35,674 nucleotides of DNA from an uncultured Duncaniella sp. (GCF_910577345.1 NZ_CAJTMT010000032.1:1-35674), one strand, 5' to 3'. Shown: positions 9,053-18,521, counted from the first letter of the stretch. Notes: generated from the letters alone by a model not told the origin. Numbers and translations: made by a program.

Positions 9053-10012
9053 ATGAGAATTCTTACAGCAGCTATAGCAACCCTCGGGCTTACAATGGGT
9101 CTCTACTCATGCAGTTCGTCTTCAACCCGGACTCAGGATGCTCCTGAGGAGGATTTATACATGTTTACATCTTTCCATGAACCTGCCGATGAAGGTCTCC
9201 GCTTCCTCTACAGCGAGGACGGCATACATTGGGACAGCATCGCCGGAACATGGCTCAAACCTGAAATCGGCATGAACATCATGCGCGATCCCTCGATTGT
9301 GGTCGGCCCCGACAGCACCTATCACCTCGTCTGGACCATTGCATGGAAGGGTGACACCGGATTCGGTTATGCCAATTCAAAAGACCTCATTCACTGGAGC
9401 AATCAGCGCCGTATTCCTGCCATGGATTCCATCGCCTCGACCCAGAATCTATGGGCTCCCGAACTTTTTTATGATGATGTGAAGGATCAGTTCATGGTCA
9501 TCTATGCTTCCTGCGTCGTAGATGCCGGTTTTGATGTCGGTATTGAGGATGAGAAGAACAACCATCGCCTTTACTATGTCACCACAAAGGATTTCGAGAC
9601 CTTCTCTGAACCTAGGCTCTTCTATGATCCCGGTTTCAGTTGCATCGACGCGGTCGTAGTGAAGCGTGGCCCTGAGGACTATGTGATGGTTGTCAAGGAC
9701 AACACCCGTCCCAACCGTAACATCAAGGTCGCATTTGCCAAAGCCCCCGAAGGCCCGTGGAGCGATGCTTCCGAACCCTTCACGGAATCGTTCACCGAAG
9801 GCCCCTCCGTTGTCAAGGTCGGTGATGATTACTATATCTACTACGACACATATAGAAAATTCATCTACAGTGCCCACAAAACCAAGGATTTCGTCAACTT
9901 CACTGATGTCACCGACAGCGTGAGCGTTCCCAAGGATCACAAGCACGGCACAATCTTCCGCGCTCCCCGTTCAGTAGTCAACAACCTTATTGAAGCCTCT
10001 AAGAAAAAATGA
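9053..10012 (+). CDS. GH43-like lipoprotein glycosidase
   Basis: The 319-residue product begins with a lipoprotein signal (lipobox GLYSC, Cys20), so it is membrane-anchored. The rest is a five-bladed propeller typical of family 43 glycosidases. Asp in MRDPSIVVGPD is the likely base. Acidic residues in WAPELFYDD, SCIDAVVV and FTEGPSVV occupy the usual GH43 positions for pKa modulator and acid. GH43 members are mostly inverting arabinofuranosidases or xylosidases; a GH43 also lies beside BT1020 in the known RG-II locus. It resembles the group with short propellers and no C-terminal sandwich. Its stop overlaps the next start (ATGA at 10009-10012), which suggests translational coupling. The exact subfamily and linkage cannot be told from the sequence alone. 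Confidence 0.82.
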   Translation: MRILTAAIATLGLTMGLYSCSSSSTRTQDAPEEDLYMFTSFHEPADEGLRFLYSEDGIHWDSIAGTWLKPEIGMNIMRDPSIVVGPDSTYHLVWTIAWKGDTGFGYANSKDLIHWSNQRRIPAMDSIASTQNLWAPELFYDDVKDQFMVIYASCVVDAGFDVGIEDEKNNHRLYYVTTKDFETFSEPRLFYDPGFSCIDAVVVKRGPEDYVMVVKDNTRPNRNIKVAFAKAPEGPWSDASEPFTESFTEGPSVVKVGDDYYIYYDTYRKFIYSAHKTKDFVNFTDVTDSVSVPKDHKHGTIFRAPRSVVNNLIEASKKK

Positions 10013-13000
10013 AAATCTCCAGACTCGTCCTCATCGCCGCTGCTTTCATGGCAGCCGGAGGCATGAATGCCGAGGACCTCATTCACTATACCGGGACAAA
10101 GCTCTCGAATCCCAACCGTCATGACGGAGGCCTGACCCCTGCGGTGGGTGTCCACAACATCCAGACCATGCGCGCCAACCGCCGCTATGACCTCTATTCG
10201 CCCAACGACAACGGCTGGACCTACAACCATCAGCCGATGATGGCCTACTGGAACGGTAAATTCTACATGCACTATCTGTCCAACCCGGTTGACGAGCATG
10301 TGGGTGGCGGACGCACACTTTTGCAGACATCCGAGGATGGCTACAACTGGAGCGCACCTCAGATTCTCTTCCCTGTCTATCCTGTCCCCGACGGCTTCAA
10401 GAAGGAAGGAATGGAGCAGACAGCTTCCGGTCAGGACGCGGTGATGCACCAGCGTGTAGGTTTCTATGTGTCGAAGTCTGGCAAACTCCTTGCCATCGGC
10501 AACTATGGTATTGCCCTCCACCATAAGGATGACCCCAACGATGGCAACGGTATCGGCCGTGTGGTTCGTGAAATCAATCCCGACGGCACTTTCGGCCCTA
10601 TCTACTTTATTTATTACAATCACGACTTCAACGAGAAAAATACCCTCTATCCCAACTACAAGAAGAGCAAGGACAAGGCGTTCCGTGAAGCCTGCGAGGA
10701 GATTCTCGCAAATCCCCTCTACCGTATGCAGTTCGTCGAGGAGGCTGACCGCAACGACCCGATGATTCCCTTGCAGAAACCCTACAAGGCTTTCAGTTGG
10801 TACACTCTTCCCGACGGCAACATCGCAGCCCTCTGGAAACACGCCCTGACCTCTGTCAGCAAGGATGGCGGCAACACATGGTATGAACCTGTCGAACGTG
10901 CCAAAGGTTTCGTTAACAGCAACGCCAAAATCTGGGGTCAGAAACTCAGCGACGGCACATACGCCACTGTCTATAACCCTTCGGAATTCCGCTGGCCTCT
11001 CGCAATCTCGCTCAGTGGCGACGGTCTTGACTATACCACCCTCAACCTTGTCCACGGTGAGGTGCCCCCGATGCGTTACGCCGGACAATACAAGTCGTTC
11101 GGTCCGCAGTATGTGCGCGGTATCCAGGAGGGCAACGGCACTCCTCCCGACGGTGACCTTTGGGTGACCTACAGCGTCGGTAAGGAGGACATGTGGGTGG
11201 CTCGCGTGCCTGTTCCCGTCGAGCTTGTCGCTACAGAACATGCCGATGAGAATTTCGCTGACTTCAAGAATCTTTCCGACCTGACGATGTGGAACATCTA
11301 TTCTCCCGTCTGGGCACCTGTATCTCTGCAGGAGAAGGACGGAAAGACATGGTTGACACTCGCCGACAAGGATCCCTTTGACGTTTCGAAGGTTGAACGC
11401 AAGATTCCGCCGACGCGTGAACTCACTGTTGAGTTCGACCTCATGGCCGAGCAGAACGACCACGGCACGCTCATGATTGAGTTTGTCGACGACGAGGGCA
11501 CGGCCTGCGCCCGCCTCGACCTCACACCCGAAGGTGAGTTCCGCTCGAAGGGTGGGGCGCGCTACGGCAAGATTCTCAACTATGAACCGGGCAAACCTTA
11601 TCATGTAAAGGTTGACCTGACCCTCGACAACCGCAACTCGACCGTCTATGTCAACGGCGAGAAGAAAGCTACCCGTATGCTCTTCGCTCCGGTCAAGGAA
11701 GTTGAGCGCGTGGTATTCCGCACCGGCGGTCATTCCAATTTCCCGAATGTTGACACCGAGGCCGACCAGCACAACGATATGCCCCGCGCAAACGATGTCG
11801 ACAAGGAAGCCGTCTACCGCATAGCCAACTTCAAGAGCTCGTCGCGCGATGTCGACGGCACTGCCGCAGTGCTGAAATACGATGATTTCGCCCACCATGC
11901 AGACTATTTCAACGACATGGAGGATGAGAATATCGTTCAGGCAATCCCCAACTCCGAATCGTCCGCATGGATGAAGGAAAATGTGCCTCTCTTCGAGTGT
12001 CCCGATGAGGATATGGAAGAGATGTACTACTACCGTTGGTGGACACTGCGCAAGCACATCAAGGATACTCCGGTGGGCTACGGTATGACCGAATTCCTCG
12101 TTGACCGCAGCTATGCCGACAAATACAATCTGATTGCCTGTGCCATCGGCCACCACATCTATGAGAGCCGCTGGTTGCGAGACCCGAAATATCTCGACGG
12201 TATCATCAACACCTGGTATCACGGCAACGATGGAGCTCCGATGAACAAGATGATGAAGTTCAGCTCATGGAATCCTGATGCTGTCTACAATCGTTATCTC
12301 GTCGACAATGACCTCGACGCACTTGCCAAGATGTATCCTGACCTTAAGGCTGAATATGAGCGTTGGGAAAGCTCCCACCGTCTGCCCAACGGCCTTTACT
12401 GGCAGGGGGACGTGCAGGACGGCATGGAGGAGAGCATCAGTGGCGGACGCAAGAAGAAGTATGCCCGCCCGACCATCAACTCCTATATGTATGGCAACGC
12501 CAAAGCCCTTGCAGCCATTGCCGAAAAACTCGGTAAGAAGGACGAGCAGCAGCTCTATGAGCAGAAGGCCGAGGAAATCAAGAATCTTGTGCAGTCACGC
12601 CTCTGGAGCAAGGAGGATTCCTTCTTCGAGACAGTGCGTGGCGACACTTGCGCCCGTGCCCGCGAGGCCATCGGCTATATCCCCTGGTACTTCAATCTCC
12701 CCGACAAGGGTGTCTATGACGAGGCTTGGCTTCAGCTCAACGATGAGAAAGGTTTCTCAGCCCCCTACGGCATGACCACAGCCGAACGCCGTCACCCCGA
12801 ATTCCGCACCCGTGGTGTCGGCAAGTGTGAATGGGACGGTGCCATCTGGCCTTTCGCTTCCGCTCAGACTCTCACAGCTCTTGCCAACTATCTCAACACC
12901 GAGGAGAACCCCGTGGTGACCGACAGCACATATTTCGCACAGATGAAACTTTATGTCGAGTCGCAGCACCACCGTGGCCGTCCCTACATCGGAGAGTATC

Positions 13001-13332
13001 TCGACGAGGTGACAGGCTACTGGCTCAAAGGTGATCAGGAACGCAGCCGTTACTACAACCATTCGACTTTCAACGACCTTGTGATTACAGGTCTCGTCGG
13101 TCTGCGTCCCCGCAACGACAACACCATCGAGGTCAACCCCCTCATTCCCGACGGGACCTGGGACTGGTTCTGCCTCGACAATGTGCCTTACCATGGCCGT
13201 AATGTGACCATCCTCTGGGACAAGGACGGACAGCGCTACCACAAGGGCAGCGGTCTGCGCGTCTATGTCGACGGCAAGGAGGTAGGTCACGCTCCCAAAC
13301 TCGAACGCCTTGTCTGCAAGGATGTTCTCTAA
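10009..13332 (+). CDS. BT1020-type bifunctional GH143 (DHA-hydrolase) / GH142 (beta-L-arabinofuranosidase)
   Basis: The 1107-residue product has a signal peptide (about 1-22, ending MNAED). Residues 30-410 form a sialidase-like propeller with Asp-box-like motifs (TSEDGYNW, SKDGGNTW). About 415-615 is a concanavalin-like sandwich (DLMAEQNDHGTLMIEF). From about 620 to the end is an (alpha/alpha)6 barrel (YYYRWWTLRKHI, NGLYWQGDVQDGMEESISGG, KCEWDGAIWPFASAQT, and HSTFNDLVITGLVGLRPR near the C-terminus). This is the order in BT1020, where the C-terminal GH142 removes beta-L-arabinofuranose and the N-terminal GH143 then removes DHA, clearing RG-II chain D. Start codon overlap with the GH43-like gene fixes the start. 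I assign it by architecture, length and context; catalytic residues were not mapped. Confidence 0.85.
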   Translation: MKISRLVLIAAAFMAAGGMNAEDLIHYTGTKLSNPNRHDGGLTPAVGVHNIQTMRANRRYDLYSPNDNGWTYNHQPMMAYWNGKFYMHYLSNPVDEHVGGGRTLLQTSEDGYNWSAPQILFPVYPVPDGFKKEGMEQTASGQDAVMHQRVGFYVSKSGKLLAIGNYGIALHHKDDPNDGNGIGRVVREINPDGTFGPIYFIYYNHDFNEKNTLYPNYKKSKDKAFREACEEILANPLYRMQFVEEADRNDPMIPLQKPYKAFSWYTLPDGNIAALWKHALTSVSKDGGNTWYEPVERAKGFVNSNAKIWGQKLSDGTYATVYNPSEFRWPLAISLSGDGLDYTTLNLVHGEVPPMRYAGQYKSFGPQYVRGIQEGNGTPPDGDLWVTYSVGKEDMWVARVPVPVELVATEHADENFADFKNLSDLTMWNIYSPVWAPVSLQEKDGKTWLTLADKDPFDVSKVERKIPPTRELTVEFDLMAEQNDHGTLMIEFVDDEGTACARLDLTPEGEFRSKGGARYGKILNYEPGKPYHVKVDLTLDNRNSTVYVNGEKKATRMLFAPVKEVERVVFRTGGHSNFPNVDTEADQHNDMPRANDVDKEAVYRIANFKSSSRDVDGTAAVLKYDDFAHHADYFNDMEDENIVQAIPNSESSAWMKENVPLFECPDEDMEEMYYYRWWTLRKHIKDTPVGYGMTEFLVDRSYADKYNLIACAIGHHIYESRWLRDPKYLDGIINTWYHGNDGAPMNKMMKFSSWNPDAVYNRYLVDNDLDALAKMYPDLKAEYERWESSHRLPNGLYWQGDVQDGMEESISGGRKKKYARPTINSYMYGNAKALAAIAEKLGKKDEQQLYEQKAEEIKNLVQSRLWSKEDSFFETVRGDTCARAREAIGYIPWYFNLPDKGVYDEAWLQLNDEKGFSAPYGMTTAERRHPEFRTRGVGKCEWDGAIWPFASAQTLTALANYLNTEENPVVTDSTYFAQMKLYVESQHHRGRPYIGEYLDEVTGYWLKGDQERSRYYNHSTFNDLVITGLVGLRPRNDNTIEVNPLIPDGTWDWFCLDNVPYHGRNVTILWDKDGQRYHKGSGLRVYVDGKEVGHAPKLERLVCKDVL

Positions 13333-13353
13333 CCGTCAAAACCGACAATTGAC

Positions 13354-16116
13354 ATGAGGCAGATACTTTATATCACACTCTTATTTCTCGCATCTTTGCA
13401 GGTCAGTGCGCTCGACGTGACGCGCATGACCTGCGAGATGACGGAGTCGCCCCTCGCCATCGACACCGAGACTCCGCGTTTCGGTTGGCAACTCTCTGGA
13501 GCCAACGGCGACATGCAGTCGGCCTATCAGATTGAGGTCTATTCGATGAAGGCAGGCAAGTCGAAACTTGTCTGGAACTCAAAGAAGGTGCTTTCACCCA
13601 AAAGTCAGCTTGTGGACTATCGCGGTCCGAAGCTCGAACCGATGACCCGCTACTCATGGCGTGTCAAGGTGTGGGATCAGAACAAGAAGGCCTCCGCATG
13701 GAGCGCGCCTGCGGAGTTCCGTCTCGCCCCCGACCGTGCTTTCCTCGACGGAAAGTGGATCGGAGCCATCAGTTATGATGACGCCAAGTTGCCCGAGGGC
13801 CGAAATTATACCTACGACAAGTGGAAAGTCCCCGAAATCAAGGAGGCTTGGGAACGTGTCGATTCGATGGCCTCGCGCAGCATCATCCTCCGCACTGATT
13901 TCGACCTTCCCAAGAAAATCGCCGATGCTACGGTCTATGTCTGCGGTCTCGGTCACTACGAACTTTCAATCAACGGCGACAAGGTCGGCGACGGCGAGTT
14001 CACTCCTCTTTGGAGCGACTACGACAAGACTGTCTATTTCAACACCTACAATGTCACTTCTATGCTTCACCGTGGTGAGAACGCTATGGGTGTACTTCTC
14101 GGCAACGGTTTCTACAACGTCGTGCGTGGCAAGCGCTACAGTAAGCTGCTCGTAGGTTTCGGACCGGAGACATTGTGGCTGAAAATGGTGGTCAACTATA
14201 CCGACGGCTCTTCGGAGGTCATCACCACCGGCGATGACTGGAAATATGACCTCAGCCCCATCACCTTCCACTCCATCTATGGTGGCGAGGACTACGACGC
14301 GCGTCTTGAACAGCCGGGTTGGAATAAAGCCGGGTTCAACGACAGTGCCTGGAAGCCTGTGGTCGTGCAGCGCGCACCCAAAGGCAAGCTGACCCCCCAG
14401 ATGGCTCCTCCGGTTAAGATTATGGAGCATTTTCCTGTCAAGACACGACACAAGCTGACACCTTCTGAGGTCGAGGCTGCATGTAAGTCGACCAAACGCA
14501 CTGTCGATCCTTCGGCTATCCTTCTTGACATGGGTCAGAACCTCGCGGGTTTCCCCGAAATCACCCTTCAGGGCAAACCGGGCCAGACCGTGACTATGGT
14601 GGTGAGCGAAAGTCTCACTGATGAAAATGCCGCCAATCAGCGTCAGACAGGCCGTCAGCATTACTACACCTACACTCTCCGCAGCTACGAACCTGAGACT
14701 TGGCATCCGCGATTCTCCTACTACGGTTTCCGCTACATTCAGCTCGAAGGCGCGGTGTTCCCCGGAGAGTATAATCCCTACGGGCTTCCTGTTGTGGAGA
14801 ATATCACCTCCTGCTTCATCTACAACTCTGCTGAGGAGGGAAGCGTGTTTGAATGTTCCAACCCCATCTTCACTGCGGCCCACAAGCTCATCCGCAATGC
14901 CGAGAGAAGCAACATGCAGTCAGTCTTCACCGACTGTCCCCACCGTGAGAAACTCGGATGGCTGGAGCAGGTGCATCTCAACGGCCCAAGCCTCTTCTAC
15001 AACTATGACCTCACTTCCTACATCCCGAAAGTGCTCCGCGACATTGCCGACAGCCAGCGTCCTAACGGCATGGTCCCGACCGTCGCTCCGCAATATGTCA
15101 TCTTCGAATGGCCCGGAATGGAAGGCTTCGCCGAATCTCCCGAATGGGGTGCTACGCTCATCATCTCGCCGTGGATGTATTATGAGAATTACGGTGACGA
15201 TAGTCTGATACGCGAGTATTATCCCAACATGGTTGCCTATCTCGACTATCTCGGTACCCGTGCGGAGGACAATCTGATTGATTTCGGCCTCGGCGACTGG
15301 TATGACTACGGCGATTTCAAGGCCGGTTTCTCGCGCAACACTCCTGTGGGACTTGTGGCTTCCGCTCAGTATTATATGGACATACTCTATATGATAAAGG
15401 CAGCCGAACTTCTCGGCAAGCATGAGGATGCCTCACGTTTCAGGCTCCTCGCTCAGAATGTGCGCGAATCGTTCAACCGCAAGTACTTTGACCCTGCGAC
15501 CAACGACTACGGAACAGGCAGTCAGACCTCCAATGCCTTCCCGCTTTTCCTCGGCATGGTTCCCTACGAGAAGCGTCAGGCGGTCATCGACAATCTTGTC
15601 GGCGACATCCGCGAACATGGCGTCCGCCTCACCACCGGCGATGTCGGCAACCGCTTCCTCTTCCGCTCGCTTGCCGACAACGGTCTTGACGAGCTGATGT
15701 ATGAGATGCACAACCACTACGACACTCCCGGCTACGGTTTCCAGCTCCAGTATGGTGCCACTACCCTCACCGAGCAGTGGGATCCCCGTCAAGGTTCATC
15801 GTGGAACCACTTCATGATGGGTCAGATTGACGAATGGCTCTTCCGTTCGCTCGCGGGCATAAAGACCGACCTTTCAAGTCCGGGTATGCAGCATCTGCTC
15901 ATTCAGCCCTCTGTCGTGGGAGATTTGACGAGTGTCCACGGACGCACTGCCACCCTCTACGGCGATGTGGATGTCGCATGGGCGCGCAATGGTGATGATT
16001 TCAGCATCAACATCACTCTCCCGGCCAACGTGACTGCCGATGTGTTCATGCCCGGTCAGCTCTCACCCGTGAAAGTGTCGTCAGGCCGACACACCCTATC
16101 CTCAAAAATCAAGTAA
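13354..16116 (+). CDS. GH78 alpha-L-rhamnosidase
   Basis: This inverting enzyme removes alpha-L-rhamnose. The 920-residue product has a signal peptide (about 1-19). Its N-terminal sandwich includes ETPRFGWQLSG, and an alpha_L_rhamnosid_N type domain holds VCGLGHYELSINGDKVGD. The (alpha/alpha)6 barrel carries DCPHREKLGWLEQ from residue 527 (Glu532 is the likely acid) and the base candidate Glu807 in GATTLTEQWDP. A C-terminal beta-sandwich ends the protein. The acid motif differs from the DCPQRDE form of the GH78 at 5025, so the two are not recent duplicates and probably attack different rhamnosyl linkages; RG-II offers several. The start is an ATG 21 bp after the previous stop, and the next gene begins 20 bp after its own stop, so it sits inside the operon. 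Confidence 0.93.
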   Translation: MRQILYITLLFLASLQVSALDVTRMTCEMTESPLAIDTETPRFGWQLSGANGDMQSAYQIEVYSMKAGKSKLVWNSKKVLSPKSQLVDYRGPKLEPMTRYSWRVKVWDQNKKASAWSAPAEFRLAPDRAFLDGKWIGAISYDDAKLPEGRNYTYDKWKVPEIKEAWERVDSMASRSIILRTDFDLPKKIADATVYVCGLGHYELSINGDKVGDGEFTPLWSDYDKTVYFNTYNVTSMLHRGENAMGVLLGNGFYNVVRGKRYSKLLVGFGPETLWLKMVVNYTDGSSEVITTGDDWKYDLSPITFHSIYGGEDYDARLEQPGWNKAGFNDSAWKPVVVQRAPKGKLTPQMAPPVKIMEHFPVKTRHKLTPSEVEAACKSTKRTVDPSAILLDMGQNLAGFPEITLQGKPGQTVTMVVSESLTDENAANQRQTGRQHYYTYTLRSYEPETWHPRFSYYGFRYIQLEGAVFPGEYNPYGLPVVENITSCFIYNSAEEGSVFECSNPIFTAAHKLIRNAERSNMQSVFTDCPHREKLGWLEQVHLNGPSLFYNYDLTSYIPKVLRDIADSQRPNGMVPTVAPQYVIFEWPGMEGFAESPEWGATLIISPWMYYENYGDDSLIREYYPNMVAYLDYLGTRAEDNLIDFGLGDWYDYGDFKAGFSRNTPVGLVASAQYYMDILYMIKAAELLGKHEDASRFRLLAQNVRESFNRKYFDPATNDYGTGSQTSNAFPLFLGMVPYEKRQAVIDNLVGDIREHGVRLTTGDVGNRFLFRSLADNGLDELMYEMHNHYDTPGYGFQLQYGATTLTEQWDPRQGSSWNHFMMGQIDEWLFRSLAGIKTDLSSPGMQHLLIQPSVVGDLTSVHGRTATLYGDVDVAWARNGDDFSINITLPANVTADVFMPGQLSPVKVSSGRHTLSSKIK

Positions 16117-16136
16117 ACCATCCTTATAACTGCAAA

Positions 16137-17477
16137 ATGAAATCAGCAGGCATACTTTTCGGGGCAGCGCTTATGGCGCTCCCCGCTTTTTCACAGAATA
16201 CCTTTGAAAACCAGTTTCGCCGTCCCCTCGGCGAAGTTCTCAATGAAATCAGCGAACGCTTCCATGTGCGTCTGAAATACGACATCGACACTACCGGTCT
16301 CGTGCTTCCCTACGCCGATTCGCGCATCCGCCCCTATTCGGTCGAGGAATCACTGACCAATGTGCTTGTTCCTTTTGACTTCAAGTTCGTGAAGCAGAAC
16401 GACACCACATACAAGCTTAAGAAATATGAATATCCGCGTCGCACCGAGGCCGATGGCCGTAAGCTCGTCGCATGGCTCACCTCCCTCTACTCCGACAAGG
16501 ATTCATGGGAATTGCGCCGCGACTCTGTCAAGCGTCAGGTGCGCGAACTTCTCACAATCGACGATGCCCTCGCGCAGCGTGTAGGTGCGAAGCCGGTGTT
16601 CTCAAAAGTGAGGAAGTTCGACGGCTACACCGTTCAGAATTTCTATCTTGAGACACTTCCCGGCCTCTATGTCTGCGGGTCAATCTATGCGCCGACAGGC
16701 AAGGGAAAGCATCCGCTTATCATCTGTCCCAATGGTCACTTCGGCAACGGACGCTACAACACCGCGCAGCAGCAGCGCCTCGCCACCCTTGCCCGTATGG
16801 GCGCCATCTGCGTGGACTATGACCTTTACGGTTGGGGCGAATCCGCCCTTCAGGTCGGAAGCGAGGGACATCATACTTCCAAGGCGCAGGTCGTGCAGGC
16901 TCTCAACGGCATTTCCATCCTTGATTTCATGATTGAGCGCAAGGATGTCGACCCGACTCGCGTGGGTGTCAATGGCGGTTCCGGCGGCGGTTCGCAGTCA
17001 GTCCTCCTTTCGGTCATCGACCCGCGCTACACCGCTTCGTGTCCTGTCGTAAGCCTCTCGTCGTATTTCGACGGCGGTTGTCCTTGCGAGAGCGGTATGC
17101 CCATCATGCGCGCCGGAGGCAACACCTGCAATGCCGAGCTTGCAGCCACATTCGCTCCGCTCCCCATGCGCATCGTCTCCGACGGAAAGGACTGGACAAA
17201 CATTGTTCCTGAGAATGAGTTTCCCTACATTCAGCGAATCTACGGATTCTATGACGCAAAGGACAAAGTCTCCAATGTCCATCTCCCCAATGAAGGTCAC
17301 GATTTCGGCCCCAACAAACGTCAGGCCGTCTATGACTTCTTCATTGAGACCTTCGGCCTTGACCGCTCCAAACTCGATGAATCGAAGGTGACAGTCGAAC
17401 CCCACGAAGCCCTCTTCTCCTTCGGCCCCAACGGCGAAAACCTCCCCGCCAACGCCATCCGCTATCAGAAAAAATAA
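16137..17477 (+). CDS. STN-domain alpha/beta-hydrolase, probable pectin esterase
   Basis: The 446-residue product has a signal peptide (about 1-19, ending AFSQ). Next comes an STN-like (secretin/TonB short N-terminal) domain at about 22-95, recognisable from the pattern PLGEVLNEISERFHVRLKYD and YSVEESLTNVLVPF. An alpha/beta-hydrolase fills about 100-430. Ser282 in NGGSGGGSQ is the nucleophile and His388 in NEGHDFGP the triad histidine; the acid is probably in the DGKDWTNIVPENE segment. The family resembles acetyl-xylan and cephalosporin-C esterases. In the B. thetaiotaomicron RG-II locus a related hydrolase, BT1017, is a pectin methylesterase (CE19), so ester removal from the galacturonan is the best guess. 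It is last in the plus-strand run. The STN fusion is unusual for an enzyme. Confidence 0.78.
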   Translation: MKSAGILFGAALMALPAFSQNTFENQFRRPLGEVLNEISERFHVRLKYDIDTTGLVLPYADSRIRPYSVEESLTNVLVPFDFKFVKQNDTTYKLKKYEYPRRTEADGRKLVAWLTSLYSDKDSWELRRDSVKRQVRELLTIDDALAQRVGAKPVFSKVRKFDGYTVQNFYLETLPGLYVCGSIYAPTGKGKHPLIICPNGHFGNGRYNTAQQQRLATLARMGAICVDYDLYGWGESALQVGSEGHHTSKAQVVQALNGISILDFMIERKDVDPTRVGVNGGSGGGSQSVLLSVIDPRYTASCPVVSLSSYFDGGCPCESGMPIMRAGGNTCNAELAATFAPLPMRIVSDGKDWTNIVPENEFPYIQRIYGFYDAKDKVSNVHLPNEGHDFGPNKRQAVYDFFIETFGLDRSKLDESKVTVEPHEALFSFGPNGENLPANAIRYQKK

Positions 17478-17501
17478 GCAGGCAGGCCCTCAAAGCTTCC
17501 C

Positions 17502-17550
17502 GACCAGTCGGACTCGTCGGACCCGTCTGACCAGTCCGACTCGTCCGACC
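17502..17550. repeat. 27-bp tandem repeat (GTCCGACTCGTC type)
   Basis: Copy one spans 17502-17528, and a shortened second copy spans 17529-17550 with G/C swaps that convert TCGG to TCCG. The two copies can partly pair with each other. It lies directly after the esterase stop and before a long palindrome. Confidence 0.6.
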
Positions 17551-17578
17551 ACCCCGCTCCTCCCTCCTCCCCATTAGC

Positions 17579-17618
17579 AGCGAAGCCCTGAAGCCCGATC
17601 GGGCTTCAGGGCTTCGCT
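17579..17618. terminator. Perfect 40-bp palindrome between convergent genes
   Basis: Two 20-bp arms (AGCGAAGCCCTGAAGCCCGA and its exact complement) meet without a spacer. It lies between the convergent esterase (plus) and lipoprotein (minus) genes, where a bidirectional terminator would be expected. No T-run follows on either side, so it is not a textbook intrinsic terminator and could be a REP-like element. Confidence 0.6.
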
Positions 17619-17645
17619 CACAATAGCGTTGGATTCCCTATTATC

Positions 17646-18425
17646 CTATTCCAAAATTCTGAATTCAGCCCGGAGGGTGTCTGTGCGGGTCCGGTCATCG
17701 TCGGGGTTGACTGTCCGGCAGAGACGGTAGTCCCCTTTAGTGAGATTTTTGTTGAAGAACCCTGTGTGATCGACATGCCGACTGGTGGATTGAGGAAAAA
17801 TTATGTAGGCCACGGCATTCCAGACCGCAGATGCTTCGTCCGGTCCGGCCGGATTGTATGGAACCGTGACCCAATCGTTGCCCTCCTGCCTTTCAAGCCA
17901 GAACATTTCTCCAAAGGTCACTTTGCCGTCAGTTTCATTAATGATTTTAACGACGATTGAATCTGCATGAGCTTTGATGCTGTCGGGATTCTCTATTTCC
18001 ATTCTTATCGGTTCCGGAGGTGTAGCCTCAGCTATCGTGGCCACTTGAAATTCATGAAGCCTGTTGAAGTTGGGAAGTGATGAGAGTGCGGTGCCTGAAT
18101 GCACATACCATTCCATCAGCGGACGGATTCTGTCGAGAAATTCCTTCCAACCTTCGTCAGAGCTCCCGATCATTTCATACCAATAGCTTTCCGAACTCGC
18201 CTTGCAGAAGGCAAGTCTTTCGGACAGCGGTCGGCTTGTGTAGATTTCAAGATACGGAGCTATGACTGCATTGGCTTTCTCTGCATCTCCCTCTTTGAGG
18301 TAACTGAGACATTCATACATCATTTCCCGTCCGTCGGCCGTAGGGTTCATCCCGATTTTTTCGGTTGTGCATCCTGCCATGATAATGGCGATGAGGAGCA
18401 GAATTGAAGAGAGTGACTTTTTCAT
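17646..18425 (-). CDS. Hypothetical lipoprotein with C-terminal Ig-like domain
   Basis: The 259-residue product starts with a lipoprotein signal (MKKSLSSILL, lipobox IMAGC, Cys19). An in-frame ATG 13 codons upstream exists, but the signal peptide argues for 18425. Residues about 25-130 are a helical region (YECLSYLKEGDAEKANAVIA) of unknown family that reads like a repeat-type helical hairpin. Residues about 140-259 resemble bacterial Ig-like domains of the Big_14 kind (IVVKIINETDGKVTFGEMFW, then FNKNLTKGDYRLCR). No catalytic motif is seen. It faces the esterase gene and is divergent from the next one. It may be an unrelated insertion into the PUL or an accessory surface protein. Confidence 0.7.
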   Translation of the reverse strand: MKKSLSSILLLIAIIMAGCTTEKIGMNPTADGREMMYECLSYLKEGDAEKANAVIAPYLEIYTSRPLSERLAFCKASSESYWYEMIGSSDEGWKEFLDRIRPLMEWYVHSGTALSSLPNFNRLHEFQVATIAEATPPEPIRMEIENPDSIKAHADSIVVKIINETDGKVTFGEMFWLERQEGNDWVTVPYNPAGPDEASAVWNAVAYIIFPQSTSRHVDHTGFFNKNLTKGDYRLCRTVNPDDDRTRTDTLRAEFRILE

Positions 18426-18451
18426 TGTTAAAGGTTTGATTGGTGAGTCCA

Positions 18452-18459
18452 CAAAGATA
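18452..18459 (-). promoter_or_regulatory. -7 box TATCTTTG for the lipoprotein gene
   Basis: On the minus strand this reads TATCTTTG, an exact TAnnTTTG, 26 bp upstream of the ATG at 18425. No well-spaced -33 TTTG was found. Confidence 0.45.
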
Positions 18460-18513
18460 CGCAAAAAAATGACTTATAAGCCCTTTGCTGAAAATATCCT
18501 GCAATAAAATGCG

Positions 18514-18521
18514 TAAATTTG
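18514..18521 (+). promoter_or_regulatory. -7 box TAAATTTG for the acetyl esterase gene
   Basis: An exact TAnnTTTG lies 71 bp upstream of the ATG at 18593. The nearest TTTG (18484-18487) is 26 bp away, longer than usual, so it is a partial match. Confidence 0.4.

Noticed and set aside
9937..12222. 761-codon minus-strand frame opposite the GH143-GH142-like gene
   Set aside because: It is antisense to a well-supported enzyme, has no domain pattern, and results from GC-rich codon use.
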